Assembly: GCA_038206235.1 (NCBI GenBank)
Contig: JBBRBB010000006.1
Coordinates: 1 to 64,000, forward strand
Length of the DNA stretch: 64,000 bases
From: JBBRBB01 sp038206235
GTDB taxonomy: Bacteria > Bacteroidota > Bacteroidia > Chitinophagales > Chitinophagaceae
Reading direction: 5' to 3'
Position numbers and translations under genes: made by a program. Positions 52,150 through 62,330 of this stretch are shown here, one piece after another. The notes under the pieces were generated by a model that was not told the origin of the DNA, did no database searches, and saw only the letters and a list, made by a program, of their open reading frames with translations. Every line of letters begins with the position of its first letter. The stretch's first letter is position 1.

Positions 52150-55100
52150 TTAATTATGCACAACCAGTTTTTCTCTATACACCGAAGTTGCAGTTCTTAT
52201 CTCCACAAAATAAATTCCATCAGCTAAGGTATTAGTAGCAATGCTGATTGGATTGGTTGATGTATTACCCAAACTCTTCATCAATCGGCCGCTAACATCA
52301 TAAATATTAATGAGCTTAATTGCTTCGGCGCCCTGTGCAATATTTACCAAGCCTGTTGCAGGATTGGGATATAATATCGGCGCTTTGGAATTGGTAACTC
52401 TTACAAAAGCAGGTACAGAGTAAGTAATTTTTCCGTCAGCATCAGTAATGCGCAAACGGTAATAATTAAATCCCTGTAAAGGCGACTTATCTTCATACAT
52501 ATAATTTTGAGTAAAGCGACCATTGTTTACTGCAGGCACAGTATCTATATCACTAAAGGTTTTGTTATCAGCACTTCTCTCTACTATAAAATCACGAATG
52601 TTTGTCTCGAGTGTGGTTACCCATTTCAGTTCTACTATTTGGTCTAATGTAAGGTTTGCAGTGAAGTTCATTAACTGCAACTGCAATTCGCCGGAAAGAA
52701 AATAATTATCAATTGCAGCAGTGGATAGAACAGCGTTATTATGACTTGTAATGGCAAGACCGGCATACACGGGAATACCATTTCCAAAACCCGCATCAAC
52801 GGCGTCACCCAACTGTGTCCATGCAATGCTATCAGAAGAAATAAACGCCGTATAAACAGAACCATTTTTTACAAGCCTGAGCCAATAAGGAGCCTGAATT
52901 CCAGCACCGGTATTTATGTTGTTGCTGTAATCATCCGTTACTAAACGGTTTTGAAATGCAGCGCCATTACCACTTGTTAATGCAATAAATACATTGCGTG
53001 AGCCGGGAGTTAAGCTTTCACGAAACATGATGCCGCATTTATTCCATTCATTGGTTGCATCCTGCGTTAATACTCTTGCAGTAATTATACCATCACCAAC
53101 AAGGGTTTTATAGGCAAAGCGAAATGCATCCTGCGTATCCCATATATCATTGCCGGAACCACTTAATGTAAAGATTCCATTTTCAAAACAGGCAGAACCC
53201 GCAATGCCAATATCACCTATATCCTGTGTTGTCCATCTTGTTGGTAACGGGCTGCAGTTAGTATTACAGGAGAGCGTGGAAAAAGAAGATGATTGCGAAT
53301 AATTGCTTGAGTCATTTCCACTGCATATACCCTCTACACGAAACAAATAATCTGTGCCGCAGGCAAGACCATTAAGTATAATAAAATTTGTATCAGAAAC
53401 AGTTGTAGCCCAGTTACCTGCCGATACTGTTTTATATTGTATTACAAAACCGGATGCTCCATTGCTGCTCCAGTGAAGTGTAGCAGAGCCTTCATAAATA
53501 TTCGTTACACTAAGATCAGAAGGTGCGGCACAACTGTAAACACTTTCTTTCCCATATGCTTCAAACTCCCACAATGAATATCCATAGCTTGTGCCGCGTT
53601 GTATTCCGTACATGCGAATGTATCTGCCACAGCCCTTTACAGACAAATAATTTTCAGCAGAAGTATTTCCTGTAACAGATAATATGTTTGTCCATGTACT
53701 TGTATCTTCTGATACCTGGATCTTAAAATCTTTTCCAAAAGCAGCTTCCCATTTTAAAACAACTTTGCAGAGATCGTAACGTTTTCCTAAATCAACATAA
53801 ATATATTGCGGGTCGCTGAATTCGCTGCTCCAACGCGTATTCGGATTACTATCAATTGCATTGCCTGCCTTGTATGCGACACCTTCGGAAGAAGATGCCC
53901 CAGCAGTTTTATTGAGTGCAATATTGTTTGAATTGCATGAATCGGCTGCATTGCCCGTTAATCCATATACAACTAATTGATTGGAAAAAGTTGCGAGATA
54001 AACTTTCCCATTTGCAATAGTTGAGCAAACAAACTTTGCATAATTCCCCGGTTCATCGGTTGAGTATTGAGATGAGTTCCATAATTCTTTTGTTACATCA
54101 TTCGCATCAAAGGCTCTTAAAATACCGGGACGAACTGATAGGTTGGCATCGCCGTTAGCAGCATAGCTTGCCCACAATATTGCAGTGGAATCAACTGAGC
54201 TGTTTGATGATATTGCAAGCAAAGCACCATTACCCCCTTGAGGTCCCTGCGTTCCGCTGCTGATTGTATTTGCGAGATCAAACATCCCTGCACTTCTGTT
54301 ATAGAGAAGGGCTTTCAGCAGAGAATTTTCGCTCCATGTATACACAAACTCTTTTTGCTCTCCTTTATAATATCCCAATGACGAATGCAGATGCGCATTA
54401 ATGCCAAGATCAATAGTTTGAATAACATTGTTTGTATTGGCATCGTAGCCACCCATTGTATCGCGGTTTAATAAATAGAGATGGCCATCTTTGCAGCCGG
54501 TGATGGCACGATTAGTTTCAGGAATAAGCATAATTTCTGTTACTCCAAAGTCAAGGTCTGCAACTTCCAGCTCATTGATATTTTTTGGAGTGAAGAAACT
54601 GCTAACTGTAAATCCGGAACCTGAAGGTTGAAGTTTTAATGCACTTTCACTGCGATTAGTAACATCAGAAGCATTACCATTATTTCCTACAGAGCCGTTG
54701 CCTACAGCTACATAAATATTTCCAAACTCATCAGCAGCAGGTGCAGCGCCGCTCATCCAAATACCTCCATTGTAACCTTCGGGAGTAGAATTATAAACTC
54801 TTGTTTGCCGCAAAGTGGTCTTATCATACCCTAATATCCAGCCATGATAAGGACCCCAATCACAGTGAGAAGCATAAGTTATATACACGTTATTATTCAA
54901 TAGCAAAAGTCCACAACGCTGATTTTGTTTTTGTGAATCAAAATTTATAATTCCACCCTGGCTTCCATCTCCATTGCCTGCAACCTGTGCAGTTATTAAT
55001 TTAGGGCTATTGTTTTTTTCGGTGCCATTTGTAATATCAATGGCGTGCAGATATTGCTGAAAGATTGTACCGGCAGATACATCAACACTTCTTGCAACTA

Positions 55101-55590
55101 TATATAATGTATTTGTTATTGAATCAATAACAGGAGCGCCTGCAATGCCCATATTACCGGAGAAATCGTTGTAAAATCCGCCGCAGGCATAGGTCATATC
55201 CGTATTCTTAACTGCTCTTGAACCATTGGGTGTAAGGCTTACCTGCCAAAATGGTGTTGTAACGTTTGCAGAGTCTGCATCAAAAGCATAGAGTGTATTA
55301 TTGACTGTTGCAACAAACACAATATTTTTGATTCCTTTACCGGGAATGTTTACGTTAAGCATCACCAATGGCTGCGCATAAATTTGATCATCAACTGAGC
55401 GGGTAAAAATTTTTCCAAAAGAACCGGGCTTTACATTTTTTATATTGAGAATAGTTTCGGAGCTATACCATCCGGTTCTGTTGAGATTATTGTGCTGCGT
55501 TAAAACACTGGTTTGCGAAAAAGCAATTTGCAAAGAGCAGGCAAATATTATCGGCAATGCGAATTTAATTCGGTATAAGCATTGGAGCAT
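52150..55590 (-). CDS. Large secreted multi-domain protein with type IX sorting domain
   Basis: An 1146-residue secreted protein. Signal peptide: about 1-26. An N-terminal PQQ-like beta-propeller spans about 30-560 (NNLNRTGWYSSETILN and repeated AFDAD/LYLLNRD strands). A discoidin-type F5/8C carbohydrate-binding domain follows (about 565-690: NTRWSSEFSDPQYIYVDLGK), then a fibronectin type III domain (about 700-785) and a DUF1349/LamG-like sandwich (about 790-985: ITARVLTQDATNEWNKCGIM). The C-terminus (about 1075-1146: LYPNPATGLVNI, then DVSGRLM) is a type A T9SS sorting domain. It is exported to the cell surface; glycan binding is likely, enzymatic activity unproven. Confidence 0.92.
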   Translation of the reverse strand: MLQCLYRIKFALPIIFACSLQIAFSQTSVLTQHNNLNRTGWYSSETILNIKNVKPGSFGKIFTRSVDDQIYAQPLVMLNVNIPGKGIKNIVFVATVNNTLYAFDADSANVTTPFWQVSLTPNGSRAVKNTDMTYACGGFYNDFSGNMGIAGAPVIDSITNTLYIVARSVDVSAGTIFQQYLHAIDITNGTEKNNSPKLITAQVAGNGDGSQGGIINFDSQKQNQRCGLLLLNNNVYITYASHCDWGPYHGWILGYDKTTLRQTRVYNSTPEGYNGGIWMSGAAPAADEFGNIYVAVGNGSVGNNGNASDVTNRSESALKLQPSGSGFTVSSFFTPKNINELEVADLDFGVTEIMLIPETNRAITGCKDGHLYLLNRDTMGGYDANTNNVIQTIDLGINAHLHSSLGYYKGEQKEFVYTWSENSLLKALLYNRSAGMFDLANTISSGTQGPQGGNGALLAISSNSSVDSTAILWASYAANGDANLSVRPGILRAFDANDVTKELWNSSQYSTDEPGNYAKFVCSTIANGKVYLATFSNQLVVYGLTGNAADSCNSNNIALNKTAGASSSEGVAYKAGNAIDSNPNTRWSSEFSDPQYIYVDLGKRYDLCKVVLKWEAAFGKDFKIQVSEDTSTWTNILSVTGNTSAENYLSVKGCGRYIRMYGIQRGTSYGYSLWEFEAYGKESVYSCAAPSDLSVTNIYEGSATLHWSSNGASGFVIQYKTVSAGNWATTVSDTNFIILNGLACGTDYLFRVEGICSGNDSSNYSQSSSFSTLSCNTNCSPLPTRWTTQDIGDIGIAGSACFENGIFTLSGSGNDIWDTQDAFRFAYKTLVGDGIITARVLTQDATNEWNKCGIMFRESLTPGSRNVFIALTSGNGAAFQNRLVTDDYSNNINTGAGIQAPYWLRLVKNGSVYTAFISSDSIAWTQLGDAVDAGFGNGIPVYAGLAITSHNNAVLSTAAIDNYFLSGELQLQLMNFTANLTLDQIVELKWVTTLETNIRDFIVERSADNKTFSDIDTVPAVNNGRFTQNYMYEDKSPLQGFNYYRLRITDADGKITYSVPAFVRVTNSKAPILYPNPATGLVNIAQGAEAIKLINIYDVSGRLMKSLGNTSTNPISIATNTLADGIYFVEIRTATSVYREKLVVHN

Positions 55591-55882
55591 ATTAGATTTT
55601 GAGAAGTAAATGCAGCAAATAAATTTTATACTGGTGCAAGTTAATTTTTTTTGATTTATAGTGATACGATTACAGCTTTCGTAAATAAAATTAATATTGT
55701 GTTTGCTGCTTCGGTATAAGCAGAAAAAAATCGTTGAGAATTTAGAACAGATTTTTTTGCATAACCACAGATTATGCCAATCATCACTTCAAAAAAAATA
55801 TCTGCTGATTTTATTGTCATTTTCAAAAACATGCTATCTTACTATTTCAATTTTCATTTCTTCATTAATAACTCTTTCAAAT

Positions 55883-57319
55883 ATGAGCCAGCATAATAAT
55901 TCCAGCCGCAGAAAATTTATTAAGAATGCCGCACTAACAGCTGCAGGTTTTTATATTATTCCACGTCATGTTTTAGGACGAGGTTATACAGCGCCGAGTG
56001 ATAAGCTAAACATGGCAGGCATCGGTTGCGGCGGCAAGGCTGAAGTAAATCTTCCTTATGCATATAACAAAGGCAGTGATAATATTGTTGCGCTTTGCGA
56101 CGTGGACGACCGTATGGCTGTAACCGCAAGAAAAATGTGGCCAAATGCGCCTTACTACAGGGACTTTCGTGAAATGCTCGATAAGGAAGCAAAAAATATT
56201 GATGCAATCATTGTTACTACGCCAGACCATACACATACTGCGGCAGCGCTTGCCGGTATGCAATTGGGCAAGCATGTGTATTGCGAAAAACCATTAACGC
56301 ATACTATTTATGAAGCACGCATGTTAACGCAGTCTGCAAAAAAATATAAAGTGGTTACACAAATGGGCAACCAGGGAAGCAGCGGCAACGATACACGTTT
56401 GGTTGAAACCTGGATACAGGCTGGCGTAATAGGTGATGTGCATACCGTGCATGTGTGGACCAATCGTCCCGTGTGGCCGCAAGGGATACCTACGCCAAGC
56501 GGTGCGTATGAAATTCCAAAGGAGCTTGACTGGAAACTTTGGTTAGGGCCTGCACCTTATCGTGATTATAATCCCGCATATTTACCTGCTATCTGGAGAG
56601 GATGGGTTGATTTTGGAACAGGCTCACTCGGCGATATGGGTTGTCATTTTATAGATGTTCCTTACAGGGCTTTGAAATTAGGTTATCCAATATCAGTTGA
56701 AACAAGTGTGGGAGAAGTTTGGTCAGGATTTTTTAAGGAAGAAATATATACGGATAGCTATCCGCCGTCAGCAAAAACGCATATTCATTTTCCGGCACGC
56801 GGAGATATGCCGCCTGTTGAAATGGTGTGGTATGATGGCGGTATAAAACCACGCAGACCCGATGAATTGTTGCCTGATGAAGAGATGGGAGTAGTAGATG
56901 GAGGCATCATCTTCGAAGGAACAAAAGGCAAGCTGATGGCTGGTTTATGGGGGCGAAATCCTACTCTGTTACCTACAAAAAAAATGATGGAAACGAATTT
57001 ACCTGCATCTAAATTTCCTTTTGTAGAAGGCGCCGCCGAAGGTCACCAGCAGCAATGGGTAAAGGCATGCAAGAAAGGCCATGGCACATATACAAGCTCA
57101 TCTTTTGATATGGCAGGGCCATTAACTGAAACTGTATTGATGGGTAATCTTGCTGTGCGCAGCTATAATTACAGTGAAAAAAATTCAAAGGGTGATGCTG
57201 TATATCCGGGACGGAAAAAATTATTATGGGATGGTGAGAATATGAAAGTAACCAATTTTGAACCGGCAAATCAGTTTGTAAAACCGGAATATAAAAATGG
57301 ATGGAAACTGGAGTTGTAG
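55883..57319 (+). CDS. Gfo/Idh/MocA-family oxidoreductase with Tat-like signal
   Basis: A 478-residue protein. The N-terminus SSRRKFIKNAALTAAGFYII is a twin-arginine signal, so the protein is exported folded, with its cofactor. The Rossmann domain has LNMAGIGCGGKAEVN, the catalytic Lys is in HVYCEKPLTH, and the central sheet includes GTGSLGDMGCHFIDVP. Tat-exported members of this family are common in Bacteroidota and often act on glycans. Its start is set at the ATG before the Tat motif; upstream codons (55697 onwards) are untidy. It lies divergent from the type IX cargo gene. Confidence 0.93.
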   Translation: MSQHNNSSRRKFIKNAALTAAGFYIIPRHVLGRGYTAPSDKLNMAGIGCGGKAEVNLPYAYNKGSDNIVALCDVDDRMAVTARKMWPNAPYYRDFREMLDKEAKNIDAIIVTTPDHTHTAAALAGMQLGKHVYCEKPLTHTIYEARMLTQSAKKYKVVTQMGNQGSSGNDTRLVETWIQAGVIGDVHTVHVWTNRPVWPQGIPTPSGAYEIPKELDWKLWLGPAPYRDYNPAYLPAIWRGWVDFGTGSLGDMGCHFIDVPYRALKLGYPISVETSVGEVWSGFFKEEIYTDSYPPSAKTHIHFPARGDMPPVEMVWYDGGIKPRRPDELLPDEEMGVVDGGIIFEGTKGKLMAGLWGRNPTLLPTKKMMETNLPASKFPFVEGAAEGHQQQWVKACKKGHGTYTSSSFDMAGPLTETVLMGNLAVRSYNYSEKNSKGDAVYPGRKKLLWDGENMKVTNFEPANQFVKPEYKNGWKLEL

Positions 57320-57336
57320 AATTAAAAGAGCAACTT

Positions 57337-57381
57337 GGTCTGACTTCCGCCTTGCGGAACAGGCTGTCCCGGGTCTGACCA
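57337..57381. repeat. GGTCTGAC palindromic repeat
   Basis: Two GGTCTGAC units (57337-57344 and 57372-57379) flank TTCCGC...GCGGAA and GTCCCGG. The reverse complement of its right half (TGGTCAGACCCGGGAC) matches the core of the tRNA-Leu terminator at 26823-26839 with one base inserted. A single GGTCTGAC half also occurs at 51985-51992. Confidence 0.65.
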
Positions 57382-57428
57382 TACCCTCATTTTTTTTGAT
57401 TAAATTACAATTGGGTGAGAGCAAAAAA

Positions 57429-57743
57429 TTATTTCTTTAATTTCTTTACGCCTTCAAAAGATAACTGCGCAAATTCTTTCCATTTGCTTTTATGCTTATA
57501 GGGAATTTGCACCCATTCCTTCATAGGTCTGCCTTCCATTGGTTCAAAGAGTTGAGAGCCATCAAGATTTTTTGTTTTAGATAAATTATCGCTTTGAAGT
57601 TTTACCACTATAGTATCTTTCCAAAACATAGCAGCTGCTTTTCCATTGGGAGCTTTGATGCATAAAGCGCCAAACATTTTTCCTTCTTTTGCATCAGGAA
57701 TTTCTGTAGCTATTTGATGAAATAGTTCTTCGGCTCTGGTCAT
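57429..57743 (-). CDS. TfoX-like small protein
   Basis: A 104-residue protein. EGKMFGALCIKAPNGKAAAM and FWKDTIVVKL match the start of TfoX N-terminal-like domains (the MFG block and the following strands). The C-terminal half, EPMEGRPMKEWVQIPYKHKS, resembles the short stand-alone Bacteroidota members. TfoX proteins regulate competence in gammaproteobacteria, but that role should not be transferred here. Monocistronic. Confidence 0.75.
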   Translation of the reverse strand: MTRAEELFHQIATEIPDAKEGKMFGALCIKAPNGKAAAMFWKDTIVVKLQSDNLSKTKNLDGSQLFEPMEGRPMKEWVQIPYKHKSKWKEFAQLSFEGVKKLKK

Positions 57744-57791
57744 GAGAAAATAATTATTGTACAGATAAATAATTTCTATATTAAAGTTTAC

Positions 57792-57923
57792 TCAATGCCG
57801 TTTGAAATACTGCACTTCACGTTCATGCTTTTTCGCGGCTTCTAAAGAATCAAATGTTCCAAGATTTTTTCTCTTATTTGTTTTCAGATTTCTTTCTTGA
57901 GCAAAGCCTGTACTGGCCTGATT
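57792..57923 (-). pseudogene. Remnant of a small Lys/Glu-rich protein
   Basis: A minus-strand frame encodes a basic start (ERNLKTNKRKN), then LGTFDSLEAAKKHEREVQYF and ends KRH. The tail looks like a genuine small-protein C-terminus, but there is no ATG, GTG or TTG after the upstream stop at 57924. Either an upstream frameshift removed the start or a rare start is used. Confidence 0.35.
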
Positions 57924-57990
57924 TTAGTTTGATAGATAAAAACACGTGCAATGATGCGTGTCCCTGTATAAAACGCGGAAAATATATTTA

Positions 57991-60927
57991 TCAGAGCGTT
58001 CTCTTTACTTCTTCTTCTTCAAAGGCCTCCACAATGTCGCCCACTTTTATATCGTTATAATTTTTTATAGTTAAGCCGCATTCCATACCGGCAGATACTT
58101 CTTTTACATCATCCTTATAGCGCTTTAATGAGGCAAGCTCTGTATGGGCGCCTTCGCCTTTAGGATATTCTACTATACCATCGCGTATTACCCTTATTTT
58201 ATGATGGCGGTTTATTTTTCCATCGAGCACATAACAGCCGGCAACCGTTGCCTTATCGAAACGGTACACTTCACGCACTTCCACATTGGCTACAATTTTT
58301 TCTTCTATCTTAGGTTCCAGCAATCCTTCCATGGCGCTCTTTATTTCTTCAATTGCATTATATATAATTGAATAGAGCTTTATTTCTACGCCTTCATTTT
58401 CTGCAAGCCTGTTTGCCTGTGCAGAAGGGCGCACATTAAAGCCAACAATAATCGCATCTGATGCGGTGGCAAGCAGCACATCACTTTCAGAGATTTGCCC
58501 CACGGCTTTGTGCACCACGCTTACCACAATTTCCGGGGTAGAAAGCTTTTGCAGAGAATCGCTAAGCGCTTCTACGGAGCCATCCACATCACCTTTTAAA
58601 ATAAGCTTCAGTTCTTTGAAATTACCCAATGCAAGGCGGCGGCCAATTTCATCAAGAGTAATATGTTTTCTTGCCCTGAGACCCTGCTCACGCAATATCT
58701 GGGCACGTTTTGTAGCAACTTCTTTTGCTTCGGACTCATCTTCATGCACCCTGAATTTTTCACCTGGCTGCGGAGCGCCGTTTAATCCCAGTATTTGTAC
58801 GGGAGTTGCAGGGGCAGCTTCATTTGAACGCTGATTACGCTCATTAAACATAGCCTTTATTCTTCCATAATGCTGACCAGATACCAACAGGTCTCCCTGT
58901 TTTAATGTTCCATTCTGTACCAGCACGGTTGCTACATATCCGCGACCTTTATCGAGCAAGGCTTCAATAATAGTTCCTGATGCTTCTTTATTTGGATTGG
59001 CTTTTAAATCGAGAAGGTCTGCTTCGAGTAAAATTTTCTCAAGCAATAAATCAATATTCAAACCTTGTTTGGCAGATATTTCCTGGCTCTGATATTTACC
59101 ACCCCATGATTCCACGAGCAGATTCATCTGCGAGAGCTGCTCGTAAATTTTTTCAGGATTCGAACCATCCTTATCAATTTTATTTATAGCAAATATCATG
59201 GGCACGCCTGCTGCCTGTGCATGGCTGATGGCTTCTTTTGTTTGAGGCATTACGGCATCATCAGCCGCAATCACAATTACAGCAATATCAGTAACCTTTG
59301 CGCCGCGGGCACGCATGGCAGTAAACGCTTCGTGACCGGGTGTATCTAAAAATGTGATATTACGATTCTTGGGTAATGCTACTTCATAGGCGCCGATGTG
59401 CTGCGTAATTCCACCGGCTTCGCCTGCAACTACATTGGCGCTTCGTATATAATCGAGCAAAGAAGTTTTACCATGGTCCACATGCCCCATGATGGTAACA
59501 ATAGGTGCACGGCTTTTCAGGTTTGCTGCATCGTCTGTTTCGTCATCTTCCATTTCATCTTCCACATCTTCTACGCCTATAAATTCAACTTCAAAACCAA
59601 ATTCACCGGCCACAAGCTCTATCACTTCTGCATCTAAGCGCTGGTTAATTGAAACCATTATTCCCAGGCTCATACACTTGCCTATTACCTCGGCAAAACT
59701 AACATCTATAAGATTTGCCAGTTCACTAACCGTTACAAATTCTGTTACCTGCAGTTTGTTATCTTCTGCTACACCGGTAGCCTCTGCTGCACCATGCCGT
59801 TTTTCGCGGCGGTATTTTGCCTTCAGGCTTTTACCTCTGCCACTTGCGCCGGCCAGCTTAGCCTGGGTTTCTCTTATTTTTTCCTGTATTTCTTTTTGGT
59901 CTATTTCTTTTTCGGCAGCAACGGGTCTGCGGTCTCCGCCGCGAGCTGGAGCTCTGCTTGTACCGCGCCTGTCTCCTGGTCTTTGGTCAGGGCGCTGAAA
60001 GCGGCTGGGAGCGCCGCTTCTTGCTGCAGGCTGTGATTGGGTTTGCGGTCTTCCGTCGCGGTTAAAGCCCCCATCATGTCTTGCGCCCGTTCTTTGAAAA
60101 GTTTCACTTCCTTTTTTATCTACAGGTATGCGTTTGCGTTTGCGTTTTTCATCACGCCCCGTAGTTTTGGGGCGGGTATCATTATGAACAGGTAAATCAA
60201 TTTTGCCAAGTATTTTAAGACCTTCAATTTTTTCAGCTTTAATATTCTCGATTACGGGCGGCTGCTTTTCTTGGGGCTCTTCTTGTGGCGGCATTTGCTC
60301 AATAACAGGCTCAATTGTTTGTTCTGCTTTTTTCTTTATTGATTTTTTTTCTTTATCCGTTTTTTCAGAAATATCTTTAGCCCCGGCAGTATCTTCTTTT
60401 TCTTTCTTCTTGCTTGCTGATTTTTTAGGTCGTGTTGAAGAGTCAATAAAATTAAGATCAATTTTATCAATGATTACAGGCTGCTCAATTTGGGGCGCTT
60501 CAATTTTTGTAAGTTCAGATTCAGGAGGCTCCGTTTCTATTTTGACTAATTTTTCTTCAATTATTTCATCAGGCTGCTTTACAGTTTCGTGTGGCTTTAA
60601 TTTGCTTTCCGGCGGTGGTACCACTTCTGTTGCCAGAGCTTTTGTACCGTCTCTTTCTTTTTTAAAGCTTATCTCTTCTTCATCTTTTTTCTTTCTTTCA
60701 TTGACGGTACTCTTAGGAATTTCAATAAGGTCGGCTTTGTTTTTTGCTACTTTATCACTTTGAAATTCCTGCTGCAAAGCTTTATACATTTCTTCAGTGA
60801 GCTTTGCAGTAGGCTTAAGTTCATCGCGGTCAAATCCTTTACCGAGAAGGAAATCAATAAGGGTATCCTGACCAATATTGAACTCCTTTGCTGCGGCCAA
60901 TAATCTTGGTAATTTAATTTCAGCCAT
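57991..60927 (-). CDS. infB: Translation initiation factor IF-2
   Basis: A 978-residue GTPase that brings initiator tRNA to the ribosome. The N-terminus MAEIKLPRLLAAAKEFNIGQ is the usual IF2_N domain. A long, low-complexity Lys/Glu/Pro-rich linker (about 60-380) includes SRFQRPDQRPGDRRG. The GTPase domain has G1 GHVDHGKTSLLDYI, G2 GGITQHIGAY, G3 DTPGHEAF, G4 NKID and G5 SAKQG-type motifs, followed by domains II-IV. Last of the rimP-nusA-infB operon, as in most bacteria. ATG 60927 is preferred over 60942. Confidence 0.97.
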   Translation of the reverse strand: MAEIKLPRLLAAAKEFNIGQDTLIDFLLGKGFDRDELKPTAKLTEEMYKALQQEFQSDKVAKNKADLIEIPKSTVNERKKKDEEEISFKKERDGTKALATEVVPPPESKLKPHETVKQPDEIIEEKLVKIETEPPESELTKIEAPQIEQPVIIDKIDLNFIDSSTRPKKSASKKKEKEDTAGAKDISEKTDKEKKSIKKKAEQTIEPVIEQMPPQEEPQEKQPPVIENIKAEKIEGLKILGKIDLPVHNDTRPKTTGRDEKRKRKRIPVDKKGSETFQRTGARHDGGFNRDGRPQTQSQPAARSGAPSRFQRPDQRPGDRRGTSRAPARGGDRRPVAAEKEIDQKEIQEKIRETQAKLAGASGRGKSLKAKYRREKRHGAAEATGVAEDNKLQVTEFVTVSELANLIDVSFAEVIGKCMSLGIMVSINQRLDAEVIELVAGEFGFEVEFIGVEDVEDEMEDDETDDAANLKSRAPIVTIMGHVDHGKTSLLDYIRSANVVAGEAGGITQHIGAYEVALPKNRNITFLDTPGHEAFTAMRARGAKVTDIAVIVIAADDAVMPQTKEAISHAQAAGVPMIFAINKIDKDGSNPEKIYEQLSQMNLLVESWGGKYQSQEISAKQGLNIDLLLEKILLEADLLDLKANPNKEASGTIIEALLDKGRGYVATVLVQNGTLKQGDLLVSGQHYGRIKAMFNERNQRSNEAAPATPVQILGLNGAPQPGEKFRVHEDESEAKEVATKRAQILREQGLRARKHITLDEIGRRLALGNFKELKLILKGDVDGSVEALSDSLQKLSTPEIVVSVVHKAVGQISESDVLLATASDAIIVGFNVRPSAQANRLAENEGVEIKLYSIIYNAIEEIKSAMEGLLEPKIEEKIVANVEVREVYRFDKATVAGCYVLDGKINRHHKIRVIRDGIVEYPKGEGAHTELASLKRYKDDVKEVSAGMECGLTIKNYNDIKVGDIVEAFEEEEVKRTL

Positions 60928-61049
60928 TTTAATTTCAGGCATTAATACTTTTTATTTTGTATGCAGAAAATATTTTCTGCAAACTTTTTAAGCCTTGCGG
61001 CAATTTTTAGGAAAGAAGGTTGAGTAAAAAAAGTAAAGTGTTTTATGCT

Positions 61050-62297
61050 TTATTCTTTTTCAAATTCTTCGGTTAGAATTTTTCTAACGTCTTCGATTGT
61101 CTGTTTTTCTAAATCGGTTCTGCGCTCCAGCTCTTCGGCAGAAAGATCAAGCACGCTGCGGGCTGTATCGCAGCCTACGCGTTTTAATTCGTCAATAATC
61201 CATACCTCTATTTCATCTGAAAATTCATCAAGGTCTATATCAAACTCTTCTGCTTCTCCCTCTGTATCACGGAAAACATCAATATCATATCCTGTAAGCT
61301 CGCAGGCTAATTTTATATTTACCCCGCGTCTGCCAATAGCCAGGGATACCTGGTCTGCTTTAAGATATACTTCTGCATGGTTTTTTTCATTATCAATATT
61401 CATATAGCTTATGCGTGCGGGTGTTAATGAGCGCTGAATAAGAAGCTGTATATTATTTGTCCAGTTTATTACATCAATATTTTCATTTTTCAGTTCTCTT
61501 ACAATTCCATGAATGCGGCTGCCTTTCATGCCTACGCATGCGCCTACGGGGTCAATTCTATCGTCAAAGCTTTCTACGGCTACCTTAGCTCTTTCTCCCG
61601 GCTCACGAACAATTTTTTTTATGCTGATTAATCCATCGAAAATTTCGGGCACTTCAATTTCTAATAATTTGGCAAGAAAATTTTGATTGGTTCTGCTTAA
61701 AATAATTATGGGTGAATTATTTTTCATGTCCACCTTTTTTATAACCGCCCGAACATTTTCACCTTTCTTAAAATAATCCTGGGGAATTTGTTCGCTTTTA
61801 GGAAGAATTAATTCATTGCTTTCTTCATCCATCAGCAATACTTCTTTTTTCCACACCTGGTACACTTCCGCTGTAATGATATCGCCAACCCTGTCGCCAT
61901 ATTTTTTTACCAATACATTTTTCTTCAGGTCGCTAATACGGCTTGCAAGGGTTTGCTTGGCTGCTAATATTGCACGGCGGCCAAAATCGAGAATATCTAC
62001 TTCTTCATATAACTCTTCGCCCACCTCGAAATCGGGTTCAATTTTTACAGCATCCCTGTATTCTATTTCGGCGAGGGGATCCTGCACTTCACCATCTTTT
62101 ACAATCATTCTGCGCCGTATAATTTCAAGGTCGCCTTTTTCAGCGTTTACAATCACATCAAAATTTTCATCGCTGGTGTATTTTTTGCGAAGAAGTGTTT
62201 TGAAAACATCTTCTACTACTTTCATCATTGTAGGCCGGTCAATGTTTTCGGCTTCTTTAAAATCCTGAAATGCTTCAATAAGATTGATACTTGCCAT
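61050..62297 (-). CDS. nusA: Transcription termination/antitermination factor NusA
   Basis: A 415-residue factor binding RNA polymerase and nascent RNA. Domains in order: the N-terminal polymerase-binding domain (ASINLIEAFQDFKEAENIDR onward, about 1-130), S1 (about 130-200), KH1 (about 225-290) and KH2 (about 300-360: AEVYLKADQVSLAIGRRGVN). The KH1 signature GACVGMKGSRIHGIVRELKN is intact. The C-terminal part is short. Middle gene of the rimP-nusA-infB operon; ATG 62297 is chosen over 62306. Confidence 0.96.
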   Translation of the reverse strand: MASINLIEAFQDFKEAENIDRPTMMKVVEDVFKTLLRKKYTSDENFDVIVNAEKGDLEIIRRRMIVKDGEVQDPLAEIEYRDAVKIEPDFEVGEELYEEVDILDFGRRAILAAKQTLASRISDLKKNVLVKKYGDRVGDIITAEVYQVWKKEVLLMDEESNELILPKSEQIPQDYFKKGENVRAVIKKVDMKNNSPIIILSRTNQNFLAKLLEIEVPEIFDGLISIKKIVREPGERAKVAVESFDDRIDPVGACVGMKGSRIHGIVRELKNENIDVINWTNNIQLLIQRSLTPARISYMNIDNEKNHAEVYLKADQVSLAIGRRGVNIKLACELTGYDIDVFRDTEGEAEEFDIDLDEFSDEIEVWIIDELKRVGCDTARSVLDLSAEELERRTDLEKQTIEDVRKILTEEFEKE

Positions 62298-62330
62298 AAT
62301 TATCAAGTTGAAACTTTAATAGCTGTGAGC

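Noticed and set aside
58466..60763. Several long Ser-rich plus-strand frames opposite infB
   Set aside because: They mirror the Lys/Glu/Ala-rich coding strand of infB and have no independent support.
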